This document shows positions 1 to 7,386 of a stretch of 37,875 bases of DNA, piece by piece. Source of the DNA: Treponema sp. (GTDB taxonomy: Bacteria > Spirochaetota > Spirochaetia > Treponematales > Treponemataceae). The notes under the pieces were generated by a model. That model was not told the DNA's origin. It saw only the letters and a program-made list of their open reading frames with translations, and made no database searches. The translations under genes were made by a program, and so were the position numbers. Within the stretch, counting starts at the first letter, position 1. Each line of letters begins with the position of its first letter. The stretch covers positions 1 through 37,875 of the forward strand of contig JAFUFE010000070.1 of the NCBI GenBank assembly GCA_017470085.1. Direction: 5' to 3'.

Positions 1-131
1 CAAAGCAAAAACTGGGTAAGGTGGCGTAAGCCACCGACGGGAACGCCCTGATTACGAGTTTATGAAGTAAACTCAAAGCATACAAGCGTAACTTGCGACG
101 AACACCCAAAACAGATGCAAGATAAGGAGGC
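1..131 (+). promoter_or_regulatory. structured 5' leader of the potA-type gene, unassigned
   Basis: No gene was found here. Two tight hairpins are visible: a 6-bp GC-rich stem with a GTAA loop at 21-36, and GAGTTTA/TAAACTC at 56-74. A small GGG/CCC stem may lie between them. A strong AAGGAGG follows at 124-130. The spacing and compactness suggest the 3' part of a regulatory leader continuing upstream of the window. I could not match it to a riboswitch class I know. Confidence 0.25.
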
Positions 132-140
132 ATGATATTG

Positions 141-1238
141 ATGGAAAAAGAACAAAAAGGCGTGCGGCTTGACCGCATCACAAAGATGTACAAAGATTAC
201 AAGACGGCAAAAGATTTTGCGGCTGTTGACGACGTGTCGCTCGACATTGCGCCGGGAAGTTTTGTCACGCTCTTGGGACCTTCGGGATGCGGCAAGACGA
301 CGACGTTGCGCATGGTTGCGGGGTTTGAAAGTCCCGACAAAGGCGAAATCTACATAGGCGACCAGGCGATCAATGAGTTGACGCCGAACAAGCGCGATAC
401 GGCGATGGTATTTCAAAGCTACGCGTTGCTTCCGCACTACAATGTGTTTGACAATGTTGCGTACGGTTTGAAAATCCGTAAATTGCCAAAGAGTAAAATA
501 AAAGCGCGCGTTATGGAGATGCTCGAACTTGTTGAGCTTTCGGGGCTTGAGGGGCGCATGACAAATCAGCTTTCAGGCGGGCAGCAGCAGCGTGTTGCAC
601 TTGCGCGCGCGCTTGTTGTTGAGCCGAGCGTGCTGCTCTTTGACGAGCCGCTTTCAAATCTTGACGCAAAGTTGCGTGTTGCAATGCGCACGGAAATCCG
701 ACGCATTCAGCAAAAAGTTGGCATCACTGCGATTTATGTAACGCATGATCAAAGCGAGGCGATGAGCATCTCCGATAAAATCATCATTATGAACAAAGGA
801 AAAATTGCGCAAGTTGGAACGCCGCGTGAAATTTATTATCAGCCGAAAAATGAGTTTGTTGCGGATTTCATTGGCGAGGTAAACTTTTTGGAAGGACGCG
901 TCACATCGATGAGCGGGAACAGCGCGCACGTAGATGTGAACGGTGTTGATATAACGGCGGATTCGTTTGGCAGTTTGAATGTCGGCGACTCGTGTAAAAT
1001 TGTGCTGCGTCCTGAATCGGTGACGCTTGCGGACTCTGGCGTGCTGCCGTGCACGGTGACGCTCTCCACGTTCATGGGTTCGTATCAGTATTATCAAGTT
1101 GATTTGTCTGGCGCGCAAGCGAGTGTAGATGGCAAAATGGTGAAGATTACTGAGTACAATCCGAAAAACCGCAAAACGTTTGAAGCAGGAGAGAAGGCGT
1201 ACTTGAATTTTGACAGCACGAATCTGCACATTTTGTAA
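141..1238 (+). CDS. potA: spermidine/putrescine-type ABC transporter ATP-binding protein (PotA-like)
   Basis: This is the cytoplasmic ATPase of a PotABCD-type importer. Of 365 residues, Walker A GPSGCGKT lies at about 46-53, followed by the Q-loop, the signature LSGGQQQR, Walker B LLFDEPLSNLD and the H-loop (VTHDQ). The C-terminal ~90 residues form a TOBE-like domain (VLRPESV), as in PotA, MalK and UgpC. I chose ATG 141 because AAGGAGG at 124-130 is 10 nt away; an in-frame ATG at 132 would be only 1 nt from it. PotA fits best because of length and the YYQPKNEFVADFIGEVNF segment, but another substrate such as iron or a sugar cannot be excluded. No potB, potC or potD follows, so the ATPase is an orphan in this window. 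Confidence 0.85.
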   Translation: MEKEQKGVRLDRITKMYKDYKTAKDFAAVDDVSLDIAPGSFVTLLGPSGCGKTTTLRMVAGFESPDKGEIYIGDQAINELTPNKRDTAMVFQSYALLPHYNVFDNVAYGLKIRKLPKSKIKARVMEMLELVELSGLEGRMTNQLSGGQQQRVALARALVVEPSVLLFDEPLSNLDAKLRVAMRTEIRRIQQKVGITAIYVTHDQSEAMSISDKIIIMNKGKIAQVGTPREIYYQPKNEFVADFIGEVNFLEGRVTSMSGNSAHVDVNGVDITADSFGSLNVGDSCKIVLRPESVTLADSGVLPCTVTLSTFMGSYQYYQVDLSGAQASVDGKMVKITEYNPKNRKTFEAGEKAYLNFDSTNLHIL

Positions 1239-1776
1239 GCGAATTGGCGCGTTACAAAACGCATCACAAAAGGGAAAGAATGCGTATGAATGCGCGAGGA
1301 TACATCAAAAGGATGCAACGCGGAAGCTGTTCAGAAAGTCGGCGGTGCGTACAGCGGCACGCACATTTTGGCATAATGCGATTTCCCGTCCGCTGCACGG
1401 CAAGCGGATTATTGCGGCAGGCAATCTTTAGTGTGATGCAGCTGAAAGACGCACGTACTTTCGGTCTGTGCAATTTTCCGCCGCCTGTGGGCAAATTGTG
1501 TTGAGCAAATCGCACAGCTTTTCTACGGGCAGCTCCAAACGTTTCTGTTTTGTGAGCTGCCTTTGGTATTAATTTTTGCGCGATTTTAAAACAGCCGTTA
1601 AAAAATATATACGCCACGGTGGACAGTCCATTATTTATCATTTTTTAAAATACAACAACGAATGAAATATCAATTTCAAGAGTTGTTGTATGAGTGTGCA
1701 TCACGCTCACACGGACATACGCGAGTTTTGCAAGCAGACCCGAAATCAAAAACTCCGCGCTATTTCAGCGTTTTTT
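1239..1776. other. intergenic, no supported gene
   Basis: Only short, composition-biased reading frames occur. An AAAGGGAAAGA before ATG 1280 and ATG 1286 looks like a start site, but the frames that follow resemble no transporter permease and end quickly. Inverted repeats are visible: TACAACAAC/GTTGTTGTA near 1650-1691, and CGCT-ATTTC-AGCG followed by eight T at about 1760-1779, a weak terminator-like element on the plus strand. It may be a decayed end of the pot operon. Confidence 0.3.
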
Positions 1777-2151
1777 TTAACGTTCCGCAATAACTTCAAT
1801 TTCTACGAGTGCGTCTTTGGGAAGGCGCGCTACCTGCACCGCGGAACGCGCGGGGTAATTACCTTCTTTAAAAAATGTTCCGTATACGTCATTCATTGCG
1901 CTAAAATTATTCATGTCCGACAAAAACACGGTTGTTTTGACAACTTTTTCCATAGTCGTGCCAGTAGCTTCAAGAATCGCCCGCGCGTTCGTGAGCGACT
2001 GCCGCGTCTGTTCGGCAATCGTTTCCGGCATCTGTCCTGTTGCCGGATCAATCGGTAACTGCCCCGAAACAAAAACGAGCTGATCTGTTTTAATCGCTTG
2101 AGAATACGGACCGATTGCACTGGGTGCATCGGCAGTTGTTATGCTATTCAT
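1777..2151 (-). CDS. ridA: RidA family reactive-intermediate deaminase
   Basis: This 124-residue cytosolic protein belongs to the YjgF/YER057c/UK114 family, which hydrolyses reactive enamines/imines from PLP enzymes such as threonine dehydratase. Family landmarks are AIGPYSQA near the N-terminus, FVSGQLPIDPATG, the TRQSLTNARAILEA helix, VVKTTVFL, and the C-terminal YPARSAVQVARLPKDALVEI, whose Arg binds the substrate carboxylate. ATG 2151 is preceded by AGGGAGG (2158-2164) six nt away and matches the family N-terminus; the frame upstream is non-homologous. It is monocistronic, and the tail-to-tail spacer to potA carries only a weak hairpin plus T-run. Confidence 0.93.
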   Translation of the reverse strand: MNSITTADAPSAIGPYSQAIKTDQLVFVSGQLPIDPATGQMPETIAEQTRQSLTNARAILEATGTTMEKVVKTTVFLSDMNNFSAMNDVYGTFFKEGNYPARSAVQVARLPKDALVEIEVIAER

Positions 2152-2367
2152 GCTATTCCTCCCTGATAAATAATCACATACGTAATGCGTACAGAGACGG
2201 TTACCCGCCTGTAAAAAAATCGGCATACCGTATATCTGTTGTGCCCATCACCCGATGTACCGGCATCCGTTATACCATATCACTTTTTCCTTTTAATTTC
2301 CATATCGCAGAAAATGACGCCGATCAAAGATATGGGTTGGCACCATTGCCCCCTCCCTCACACACAC

Positions 2368-2538
2368 TTAAATCGTAAAGAAAATGCCTGCCGGTATGAG
2401 CAAAATGACGAGCAGCGAAATGCCGAACTGCGTCTCGCCGTTGTTGAAGTTTAAAACGAACAGATCGCCCCACAAGATTGCATTCAAACCGCCAACAAGC
2501 CTTACGATTGCGTTTCCAATTTCTTTAAAGAATCCCAT
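2368..2538 (-). pseudogene. N-terminal remnant of an AGCS (alanine/glycine:cation) symporter
   Basis: This 56-codon reading frame has a strong AAGGAG (2545-2550) six nt before ATG 2538. It encodes the beginning of an AGCS symporter: an amphipathic start (MGFFKEIGNAIVRLVGGLN), a LWGD turn and the first membrane helix ending in LLIPAGIFFTI. In complete family members a charged segment and about ten more helices follow; here a TAA comes directly after the helix and no continuation is visible in other frames. A complete paralogue lies at 7387-8817. It could also be a surviving small membrane protein, since promoter, leader and ribosome binding site are all intact. Confidence 0.6.
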
Positions 2539-2550
2539 CTTTTTCTCCTT

Positions 2551-2700
2551 TTGAAATTACCCTTTTACCATATGTCACATCGCAAAGGTTGTCTGCCCCA
2601 GTGGCACTCGTTTTGACATCCCTCTGGCGGTTACACCTAAAGCCATATACATTATAGCTACTGCCTTTTAACTAATGATGCATAATGCATTATATGCTGA
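2551..2700 (-). promoter_or_regulatory. structured leader RNA, candidate riboswitch
   Basis: Between the promoter at 2706-2733 and the AGCS-remnant start lies an untranslated leader of about 160 nt. Read on the minus strand it can form a closing stem ATATG/CATAT (2644-2648 with 2570-2574), an inner AGGUGU/ACAACCU stem with one bulged A, and a hairpin UGCC-ACUGG-GGCA. AGCS genes are often under glycine or Na+ riboswitches, but I cannot match this to the glycine consensus and do not recall the Na+ consensus well enough to assign it. Confidence 0.35.
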
Positions 2701-2705
2701 TACTC

Positions 2706-2733
2706 ATTCTATACTACTTTTATAAATTGTCAA
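2706..2733 (-). promoter_or_regulatory. sigma70-type promoter of the AGCS remnant
   Basis: A perfect TTGACA (2728-2733) is separated by 16 nt from TAGAAT (2706-2711), or by 14 nt from the overlapping TATAGA. Transcription would start near 2700 and give a long structured leader. Confidence 0.6.
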
Positions 2734-3181
2734 GAAAAAAATAAAAAATTTGCAATCATATCTCCGCGGTATACGTTTTAGCACTCCCGCATGCATGCAG
2801 CTCTGCCGGGAGTTGCAGTTTTGGAGCACCACGCCAAATGGCAGTTTTCAAATTCGCGGAACAGGGCAGTCGTATGGCTGGCGCTACACGGTACGGAGAC
2901 GGTGCATGAGAAACTGCAAACGAGTGCCGAACAACATTATGCACAGCAGCATACAGTTTACCCGGCAGAAAGGCACACGCCCGGTACGCGCGGTAGAGAC
3001 AGCACACCGACAGAACACCGTTTCCCGGTAGCAGTACAACCTGTTGTGTAAAGACAGCACTTCTGCATCCTGCAAACAAAAGAAAAACCGCCTATACTGC
3101 TCGGAAAGCGCTTTATCGAGCATACCCTGTTGAATACCGCCGGGTAAAGAAAGGCAATACGGCACATGTAGCCGTGTTAAC
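2734..3181. other. intergenic, no supported gene
   Basis: No reading frame here has a ribosome binding site or recognisable product. The visible element is an inverted repeat ACTCCCG/CGGGAGT with a 17-nt loop (2783-2813). Reading frames of 70-107 codons exist on both strands but look composition driven and rich in Cys/Arg. Confidence 0.3.
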
Positions 3182-3934
3182 TTAAAATACGTGTACGACT
3201 AAAACATACTGTTGCAAGTCTTTGTTTGCAGTGATATCTGGTGAATAAAAATTAAAATCTATTTCATACACATCATAATCATAATTGTCTTTAGAAACTT
3301 GGCTCGATGACCAGTATACATTATTTCCAAGTGAAGTTATTTTGCAAACAGTGTTATTAATTGTATTGAGCTTTTGAAGTGAAGCGTTTATTGCAATTCT
3401 ACCGTTATATATTTTTTTAAGCTCATAGATAGATGGTATATACCACCCCCCCCCCTCTCCTTTAGTTGGCTTTCCTTTGTATAATACGTCGTTTGCATTA
3501 AATTGCTCTGCCCAATAAAACGCAGGATAGTTATCTTGAGTGTAATCTCCAAGATTTTTAATAACGGTTAAGCTTCCGCTTCCGTCTTTTACGCCTGAAC
3601 TCTCGGTGCCTACAAGCGCATCGATTCTAGTTTTATAACCGATGGTATTCTCTTTTGCCCATTTCAGTTTCATATCCGAGATGGCAAGCCCTACGCAGTG
3701 CGGTTTTCCGTTTTCTTCATATGCATACACGCCCACCGCCCTTTTATTGTTGAGCGTTTCGGTGGTCATGTTTGCAACATCCATTTGTAATATCCAGCTG
3801 CCATCTTCAAGCAAAATATCTCCCACAGTATGCGTAACACCGCTACCGCCGTCTGCATTATTTTTGCATGCACCGAATAACACGTATACTATAAATATAC
3901 CGATCAGATAAAAATATTTTTTGAATCTTCCCAT
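3182..3934 (-). CDS. lipoprotein with DUF1566/Lcl-like C-terminal domain, G10 tract inside
   Basis: This 250-residue predicted lipoprotein has a start with GGAGGAG (3940-3946) five nt away, a charged MGRFKK N-terminus, a hydrophobic stretch and a lipobox LFGAC, placing the lipidated Cys at about residue 23. The mature part ends in a pattern typical of DUF1566/Lcl-type domains: GGGWYIPSIYEL, then YWSSSQ, then a YVLVVHVF end. Such lipoproteins are multicopy in treponemes; their function is unknown, and surface or periplasmic location is inferred. A run of ten G (3446-3455, C on the plus strand) encodes the EGGG just before WYIPS, so a one-base length change would truncate the conserved domain. 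The reading frame upstream of 3934 lacks a signal and is not used. Confidence 0.75.
   Translation of the reverse strand: MGRFKKYFYLIGIFIVYVLFGACKNNADGGSGVTHTVGDILLEDGSWILQMDVANMTTETLNNKRAVGVYAYEENGKPHCVGLAISDMKLKWAKENTIGYKTRIDALVGTESSGVKDGSGSLTVIKNLGDYTQDNYPAFYWAEQFNANDVLYKGKPTKGEGGGWYIPSIYELKKIYNGRIAINASLQKLNTINNTVCKITSLGNNVYWSSSQVSKDNYDYDVYEIDFNFYSPDITANKDLQQYVLVVHVF
3446..3455 (-). repeat. poly-G (10) tract within the lipoprotein coding sequence
   Basis: Ten uninterrupted C on the plus strand, G on the coding strand. It is the longest homopolymer I noticed in the window and lies in frame in the present sequence. Such tracts are slippage prone, and length-variable poly-G tracts control expression in Treponema pallidum. 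Confidence 0.8.
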
Positions 3935-4467
3935 AAGTACTCCTCCGCGATGTCCGTCACATCCGTCAATAGTGCACGGTATAAAATCATTCACCTCTGT
4001 AATACGATTTTTTCTCTGATTCATTATTCATTTTATTGATGGAAAAACTGACACTTGTTCTGCCCGATACTTCGGCTTACTCATACCAAAACATGCAGCA
4101 TGGACTCTGCCGAATTGTGAGAAACAGCGTATCGTTTTATTCTGATAAATTTATATAAAAAACGGTTGGTATATTTCTAACAAGAAGTAGAATAAAATGT
4201 ATATATCCGCATATTTTGCCGTTATATGGTTCGTTCTACCCGGTTATTCAACAACTTGTGCGGATACGCAATTTTTGGGCACCTGTTCAGCTTGTACACA
4301 TGCGGACATCCAGTACAAACAAAAAACCGACGCTAACGACAACCACGGCACTGCACGCGCCCACCGATGCACACAGAGAGAAAGTGCTGCACGGTCAGGA
4401 CGGGCGTTCGCCGTGCCACGTTTTTAGAAAACAAGCGGATAGTTTGGAAACTACCGGTATGGTACGA
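3935..4467. other. intergenic, no supported gene
   Basis: An AT-rich stretch around 4150-4210 probably holds the lipoprotein promoter, but no clear -35/-10 pair could be fixed. The plus-strand frames at 4197-4427 and 4216-4767 lack a plausible ribosome binding site and recognisable motifs. Confidence 0.3.
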
Positions 4468-5358
4468 TTATTGTGCGCCTTTTACTATTTCGGTCAACGC
4501 AGTCGCCAGCCCGGCAAGCCCTTGAATATTCGACGGAATAATGATTTTTGTGGCCTGTCCATCGCTCACTTTTTCGAATGCCTCAAGGCTCCGCAGCTTG
4601 ATGAGCGATTCGTCTGCGGCAACATCTTTTATCATACGCAAACCTTCCGCCGTCGCTTTCTGTACTTCAAGGATAGCGCGCGCTTCACCTTCTGCGCGCC
4701 GTACAGCGGCCTCTTTTGCCGCCTCTGCCTCAAGGATGAGCGACTGCTTCTTTCCTTCGGCAACTAAAATGGCGCTTTGTTTCTGCCCTTCCGCAATCAG
4801 AATTTGCTCCCGCCGCTCGCGTTCCGCACGCATCTGTTTTTCCATGGCTTCTTTTATCGCTTCCGGTGGAATGATGTTTTTAACTTCAACGCGGTTCACT
4901 TTGATGCCCCACGGGTCAGTAGCTTCGTCAAGGATACTCCGCATTTTTGTGTTGATAACGTCGCGGCTGGTGAGCGTCTCGTCGAGCTCAAGATCACCGA
5001 TAAGATTTCGCAACGTAGTCGCTGAAAGGTTTTCTATCGCATTGATAGGATTTTCTACGCCGTACGTGTACAACTTCGGATCGGTAATCTGAAAATAGAT
5101 AACGGTGTCTATCATCATGGTAACGTTATCTTTGGTGATAACCGGCTGCGGCTTAAAGTCAAGCACGCGTTCCTTGAGGGTAATTTTGCTTGCCACACGG
5201 TCAAAAAACGGCAGCTTAACGTGCAACCCAACATTCCACGTAGCGCAATAAGCGCCAAGCCGTTCAATGACGGCGGCATATGACTGCGGCACGATGCGCA
5301 CATTGGTAATGATTAATGCCAATACAATTACCAAAACTACGGCGATAATATACAACAT
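4468..5358 (-). CDS. SPFH/band-7 membrane protein (stomatin/QmcA-like)
   Basis: This 296-residue protein has one N-terminal membrane helix (MLYIIAVVLVIVLALIITN) followed by an SPFH domain, with landmarks VPQSYAAVIERLG, GLHVKLPF, VITKDNV and a WGIKVNRVEVKNI segment. The C-terminal half is a long Ala/Glu/Lys/Arg coiled coil containing the near-repeat AEGQKQS/AEGKKQS. Proteins of this type oligomerise on the inner membrane as scaffolds and often associate with proteases. ATG 5358 has AGGAG (5366-5370) seven nt away. The gene follows NfeD by 64 nt, the standard NfeD-stomatin pairing, which supports a joint membrane-organising role. It could also be called HflK/HflC-like, but no HflKC pair is present. 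Confidence 0.9.
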   Translation of the reverse strand: MLYIIAVVLVIVLALIITNVRIVPQSYAAVIERLGAYCATWNVGLHVKLPFFDRVASKITLKERVLDFKPQPVITKDNVTMMIDTVIYFQITDPKLYTYGVENPINAIENLSATTLRNLIGDLELDETLTSRDVINTKMRSILDEATDPWGIKVNRVEVKNIIPPEAIKEAMEKQMRAERERREQILIAEGQKQSAILVAEGKKQSLILEAEAAKEAAVRRAEGEARAILEVQKATAEGLRMIKDVAADESLIKLRSLEAFEKVSDGQATKIIIPSNIQGLAGLATALTEIVKGAQ

Positions 5359-5422
5359 ACTGTTACTCCTGATAAAAATATTTCTGGCCTGCACACGGAC
5401 AGGCCGTATCATGATCTATCCG

Positions 5423-5887
5423 TTACTGTACCGCTTCAACAAGTACAGTATTTCCCTGCACGACGCAGACTCGGCACACTGTGCCAGCGACAATCTCCTG
5501 CCCGTCAATTCCTGCCGCATTCCAAATCGTTCCGTTTATTTTGATTTCTCCTTTACCAAACGATGTCACTGCTGTTATGAGTGGCGCCTTCTGTCCGATA
5601 AGGAGATCGACGTTTGTCCGCGTTTGTCGAAAAATATTGATTTTCTTGAGCATGATCGGTCGCGTAAAAATAAGCAGAACCAACGAAATAATCAAAAAGA
5701 TAAGCACCTGCCATATGAGCGACAATGGCAAAAATGAAAGGAATACCATAAAAAATGCACTCACGGCAAACCAAATCGTGGTGAGCGTAAAGGTTGCAGC
5801 TTCAATACCGATGCATATGACCAGAACGATAATCCATATCCATGAAGGATTGTTCTGAATAAAGACAGCAAATAATAGCGGATCCAT
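5423..5887 (-). CDS. NfeD-like membrane protein
   Basis: This 154-residue protein has three to four membrane helices (WIWIIVLVICIGIEAATFTL; IWFAVSAFFMVFLSFL; LIWQVLIFLIISLVLLIF) and then a soluble OB-fold of about 65 residues (LIGQKAPLITAV, GKGEIKINGTIWNA, AGTVCRVCVVQGN). This is the short NfeD form without the ClpP-like protease domain. It is the first gene of the pair with the downstream SPFH protein, which it is expected to contact. There is no Shine-Dalgarno sequence. Instead a TTGACA-16-TATACT promoter ends seven nt before ATG 5887, so the mRNA probably starts at or next to the AUG. A TTG six nt upstream in frame is less likely. Confidence 0.88.
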   Translation of the reverse strand: MDPLLFAVFIQNNPSWIWIIVLVICIGIEAATFTLTTIWFAVSAFFMVFLSFLPLSLIWQVLIFLIISLVLLIFTRPIMLKKINIFRQTRTNVDLLIGQKAPLITAVTSFGKGEIKINGTIWNAAGIDGQEIVAGTVCRVCVVQGNTVLVEAVQ

Positions 5888-5894
5888 AAACAAA

Positions 5895-5922
5895 AGTATA
5901 TCTTGTTTTCACGTTCTGTCAA
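5895..5922 (-). promoter_or_regulatory. promoter of nfeD-SPFH, leaderless type
   Basis: Perfect -35 TTGACA (5917-5922), 16-nt spacer, -10 TATACT (5895-5900). Only seven nt separate the -10 box from the ATG, so transcription is expected to start at about the AUG. Confidence 0.7.
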
Positions 5923-5925
5923 TAT

Positions 5926-6296
5926 TTGCTGCGGCACGCTGCGGAAGTGATTTTATGTGCGGGCGAAGTGCAAAAAGCGTTGCCGCTCGTGTATGTGAAC
6001 AGGTATGCGCTTCGTGCGTCATATAGCGGCGCGTTTGCGTACGCTGCAACATCACGAGCGTCGTCGTGGAATTTTCTCAACGCGCCCGCACTTTTTACCA
6101 TGATGTTTTCAGGCAGCATGCGTTACTATGACTCTGTTGCGCTGCATGCATCGCTCACGCTCACGCCAAACTTTGGTTTTGCCGCCTCGCCGCTTCTTCG
6201 CTTTTCAATTTTTACGGGCGTGCGGTACCGCGTGCACAAGCGCGAGCGTGAAAAACCGTTTGCGCTCCGAGTTTTCATTCAGCGCGTCGTATTAGC
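5926..6296 (+). pseudogene. C-terminal fragment of a probable beta-barrel/outer-membrane protein
   Basis: This plus-strand frame has protein-like character: alternating aromatic/polar strands such as YVNRYALRASYSGAFAY, SVALHASLTLTPNFGFA and FSIFTGVRYRVHKRE, typical of beta-barrel strands, with codon use resembling potA. No start or ribosome binding site precedes it; the promoter of the divergent nfeD gene sits at its 5' edge. On the other side it runs without a proper stop into the antisense 3' end of the GNAT gene. I read it as the 3' remnant of a larger exported protein gene whose upstream part is gone. The exact family is not recognised. Confidence 0.4.
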
Positions 6297-6807
6297 GAGC
6301 GGAACATTCTGCCAGTTTTCCATACACGCACAGATTGTACACTGCGCCATTTTTGTACACAGCGTTTTTCATAATGCCTTCAAGCGCAAATCCATTTTTT
6401 TCAAGCACGCGACGCGATGCAGTATTCGGCTCGTACACAAGACCGGTGATGCGCATGATGTCGAGCGCAGAAAACGCCATGCTGCACATCGTTGAAACAG
6501 CGTGCGTCATAATGCCGTTGTTCCAATAATCAGGCACAAGAAAGTAGCCAATCTCTGCGTCCTTTGTATACACATCTGATTTTTTTTCAACAGAGATATT
6601 TCCGACATACGTGCCATCTGCAACTATCGCACGGAACACGCCGTTCGTGCTTTCATTTTCTGCAATGTTGTTCAGCCACCAGTCCGCATCTGTTTCCGTA
6701 TACGGATAGGGCATCCTTTCTGAAAGATATGTCCTATCAACAGCGTTGCACATACGAACCAACTCCGCTTTGTTTTCGGCAGACCAATGTAATAATTGTA
6801 TGCTCAT
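6292..6807 (-). CDS. GNAT N-acetyltransferase, RimJ/RimL-like
   Basis: This 171-residue acetyl-CoA dependent N-acetyltransferase shows the GNAT order: an N-terminal substrate part (WWLNNIAENE), the AEIGYFLVPDYWNNGIMTHAV block carrying the acetyl-CoA pyrophosphate-binding turn, and the C-terminal NTASRRVLEKNGFALEG motif typical of RimJ/RimL proteins. The substrate may be a ribosomal protein N-terminus or a small amine and is not predictable. ATG 6807 has no Shine-Dalgarno sequence; TTGCTG-17-TATACT lies six nt upstream, so the start is probably leaderless. The upstream in-frame extension to 7104 is Arg-rich, non-homologous and excluded. Confidence 0.85.
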   Translation of the reverse strand: MSIQLLHWSAENKAELVRMCNAVDRTYLSERMPYPYTETDADWWLNNIAENESTNGVFRAIVADGTYVGNISVEKKSDVYTKDAEIGYFLVPDYWNNGIMTHAVSTMCSMAFSALDIMRITGLVYEPNTASRRVLEKNGFALEGIMKNAVYKNGAVYNLCVYGKLAECSAR

Positions 6808-6813
6808 GCAGAC

Positions 6814-6842
6814 AGTATATGCATCGTGTGTGCGTGCAGCAA
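6814..6842 (-). promoter_or_regulatory. promoter of the GNAT gene, leaderless type
   Basis: TTGCTG (6837-6842), 17-nt spacer, TATACT (6814-6819). The -10 box ends six nt before the ATG at 6807 and there is no room for a ribosome binding site. Confidence 0.65.
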
Positions 6843-7130
6843 GTCCAACTGCAAAAAACAATCGCGTACGTGTCGGCGCGTTGCCGCTCCTGCTAGCAAA
6901 AATAACAAAAACGAATGATACATTTTTTGGGGAGCAAGCGATTGGAAGAACCGCCCTTGCGGGATTTCGGCTTTCGCCTCCATTCTTTCGCGCGCGCGTA
7001 GCGCTCGCTTCAGAACGCCTTCGGCGTCCCTCCACGGCGGGCTCGGTGGCAGCGTACATCGCATGTCGGCATGCAGAACGCTTGCGCATGTCGGTGCGCT
7101 CCATTCCGTTTTATGCATGCGCGGCGCTTC
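6843..7130. other. intergenic, no supported gene
   Basis: GC-rich sequence with several chance reading frames, including Arg/Ala-rich ones on both strands. None has a ribosome binding site, a recognisable product or a clean boundary. Confidence 0.3.
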
Positions 7131-7137
7131 TGGAAAA

Positions 7138-7177
7138 ACCACGCGGGGCAGCGACTTGTGTCGCTGCCCCGCGTGGT
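7138..7177 (-). terminator. perfect 18-bp rho-independent terminator
   Basis: A perfect 18-bp inverted repeat (7138-7155 with 7160-7177) closed by a TTGT loop. On the minus strand it is followed by a short T-run (7134-7137). It lies three nt past the stop codon of the aminopeptidase fragment and was presumably the original terminator of that gene. Confidence 0.9.
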
Positions 7178-7179
7178 CG

Positions 7180-7385
7180 CTATTTTTCAAGCGTCAAAAA
7201 TGATTTGTAGCACTCGTATGCCGTGCAGATGTCCTCTTTGTGCGTAATCTCCCACGGCGCGTGCATACTCAAACCAGCGACGCCTGCATCGAGCACATCC
7301 ATGCCGTATTTTGCTGCCAAATGCGCAATTGTGCCGCCGCCTTGGTCAACTTTGCCAAGTTCCGCCATCACCGCGCTGTATATTT
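7180..7385 (-). pseudogene. C-terminal fragment of an M18 family aminopeptidase
   Basis: About 65 residues remain of a protein that is normally about 430-470. The segment ELGKVDQGGGTIA, then DVLDAGVAGLSMHAPWE (with the zinc-ligand His of the M18 metal site), then a short tail is the end of M18 (aspartyl-type) aminopeptidases. The stop is followed at once by a strong terminator, so the 3' end is original. Upstream the homology stops two nt from the TGA of the AGCS symporter, so the rest of the gene was deleted and the symporter joined to this end. No start signal is present. Confidence 0.75.
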
Positions 7386-7386
7386 T

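Noticed and set aside
2884-3165. 93-codon minus-strand frame (MPYCLSLPGGIQQG...)
   Set aside because: Cys-rich, no ribosome binding site and no recognised family, although a decayed gene is possible.
6804-7190. 128-codon minus-strand frame whose stop overlaps the GNAT ATG
   Set aside because: No homology and biased composition; the GNAT promoter lies inside it.
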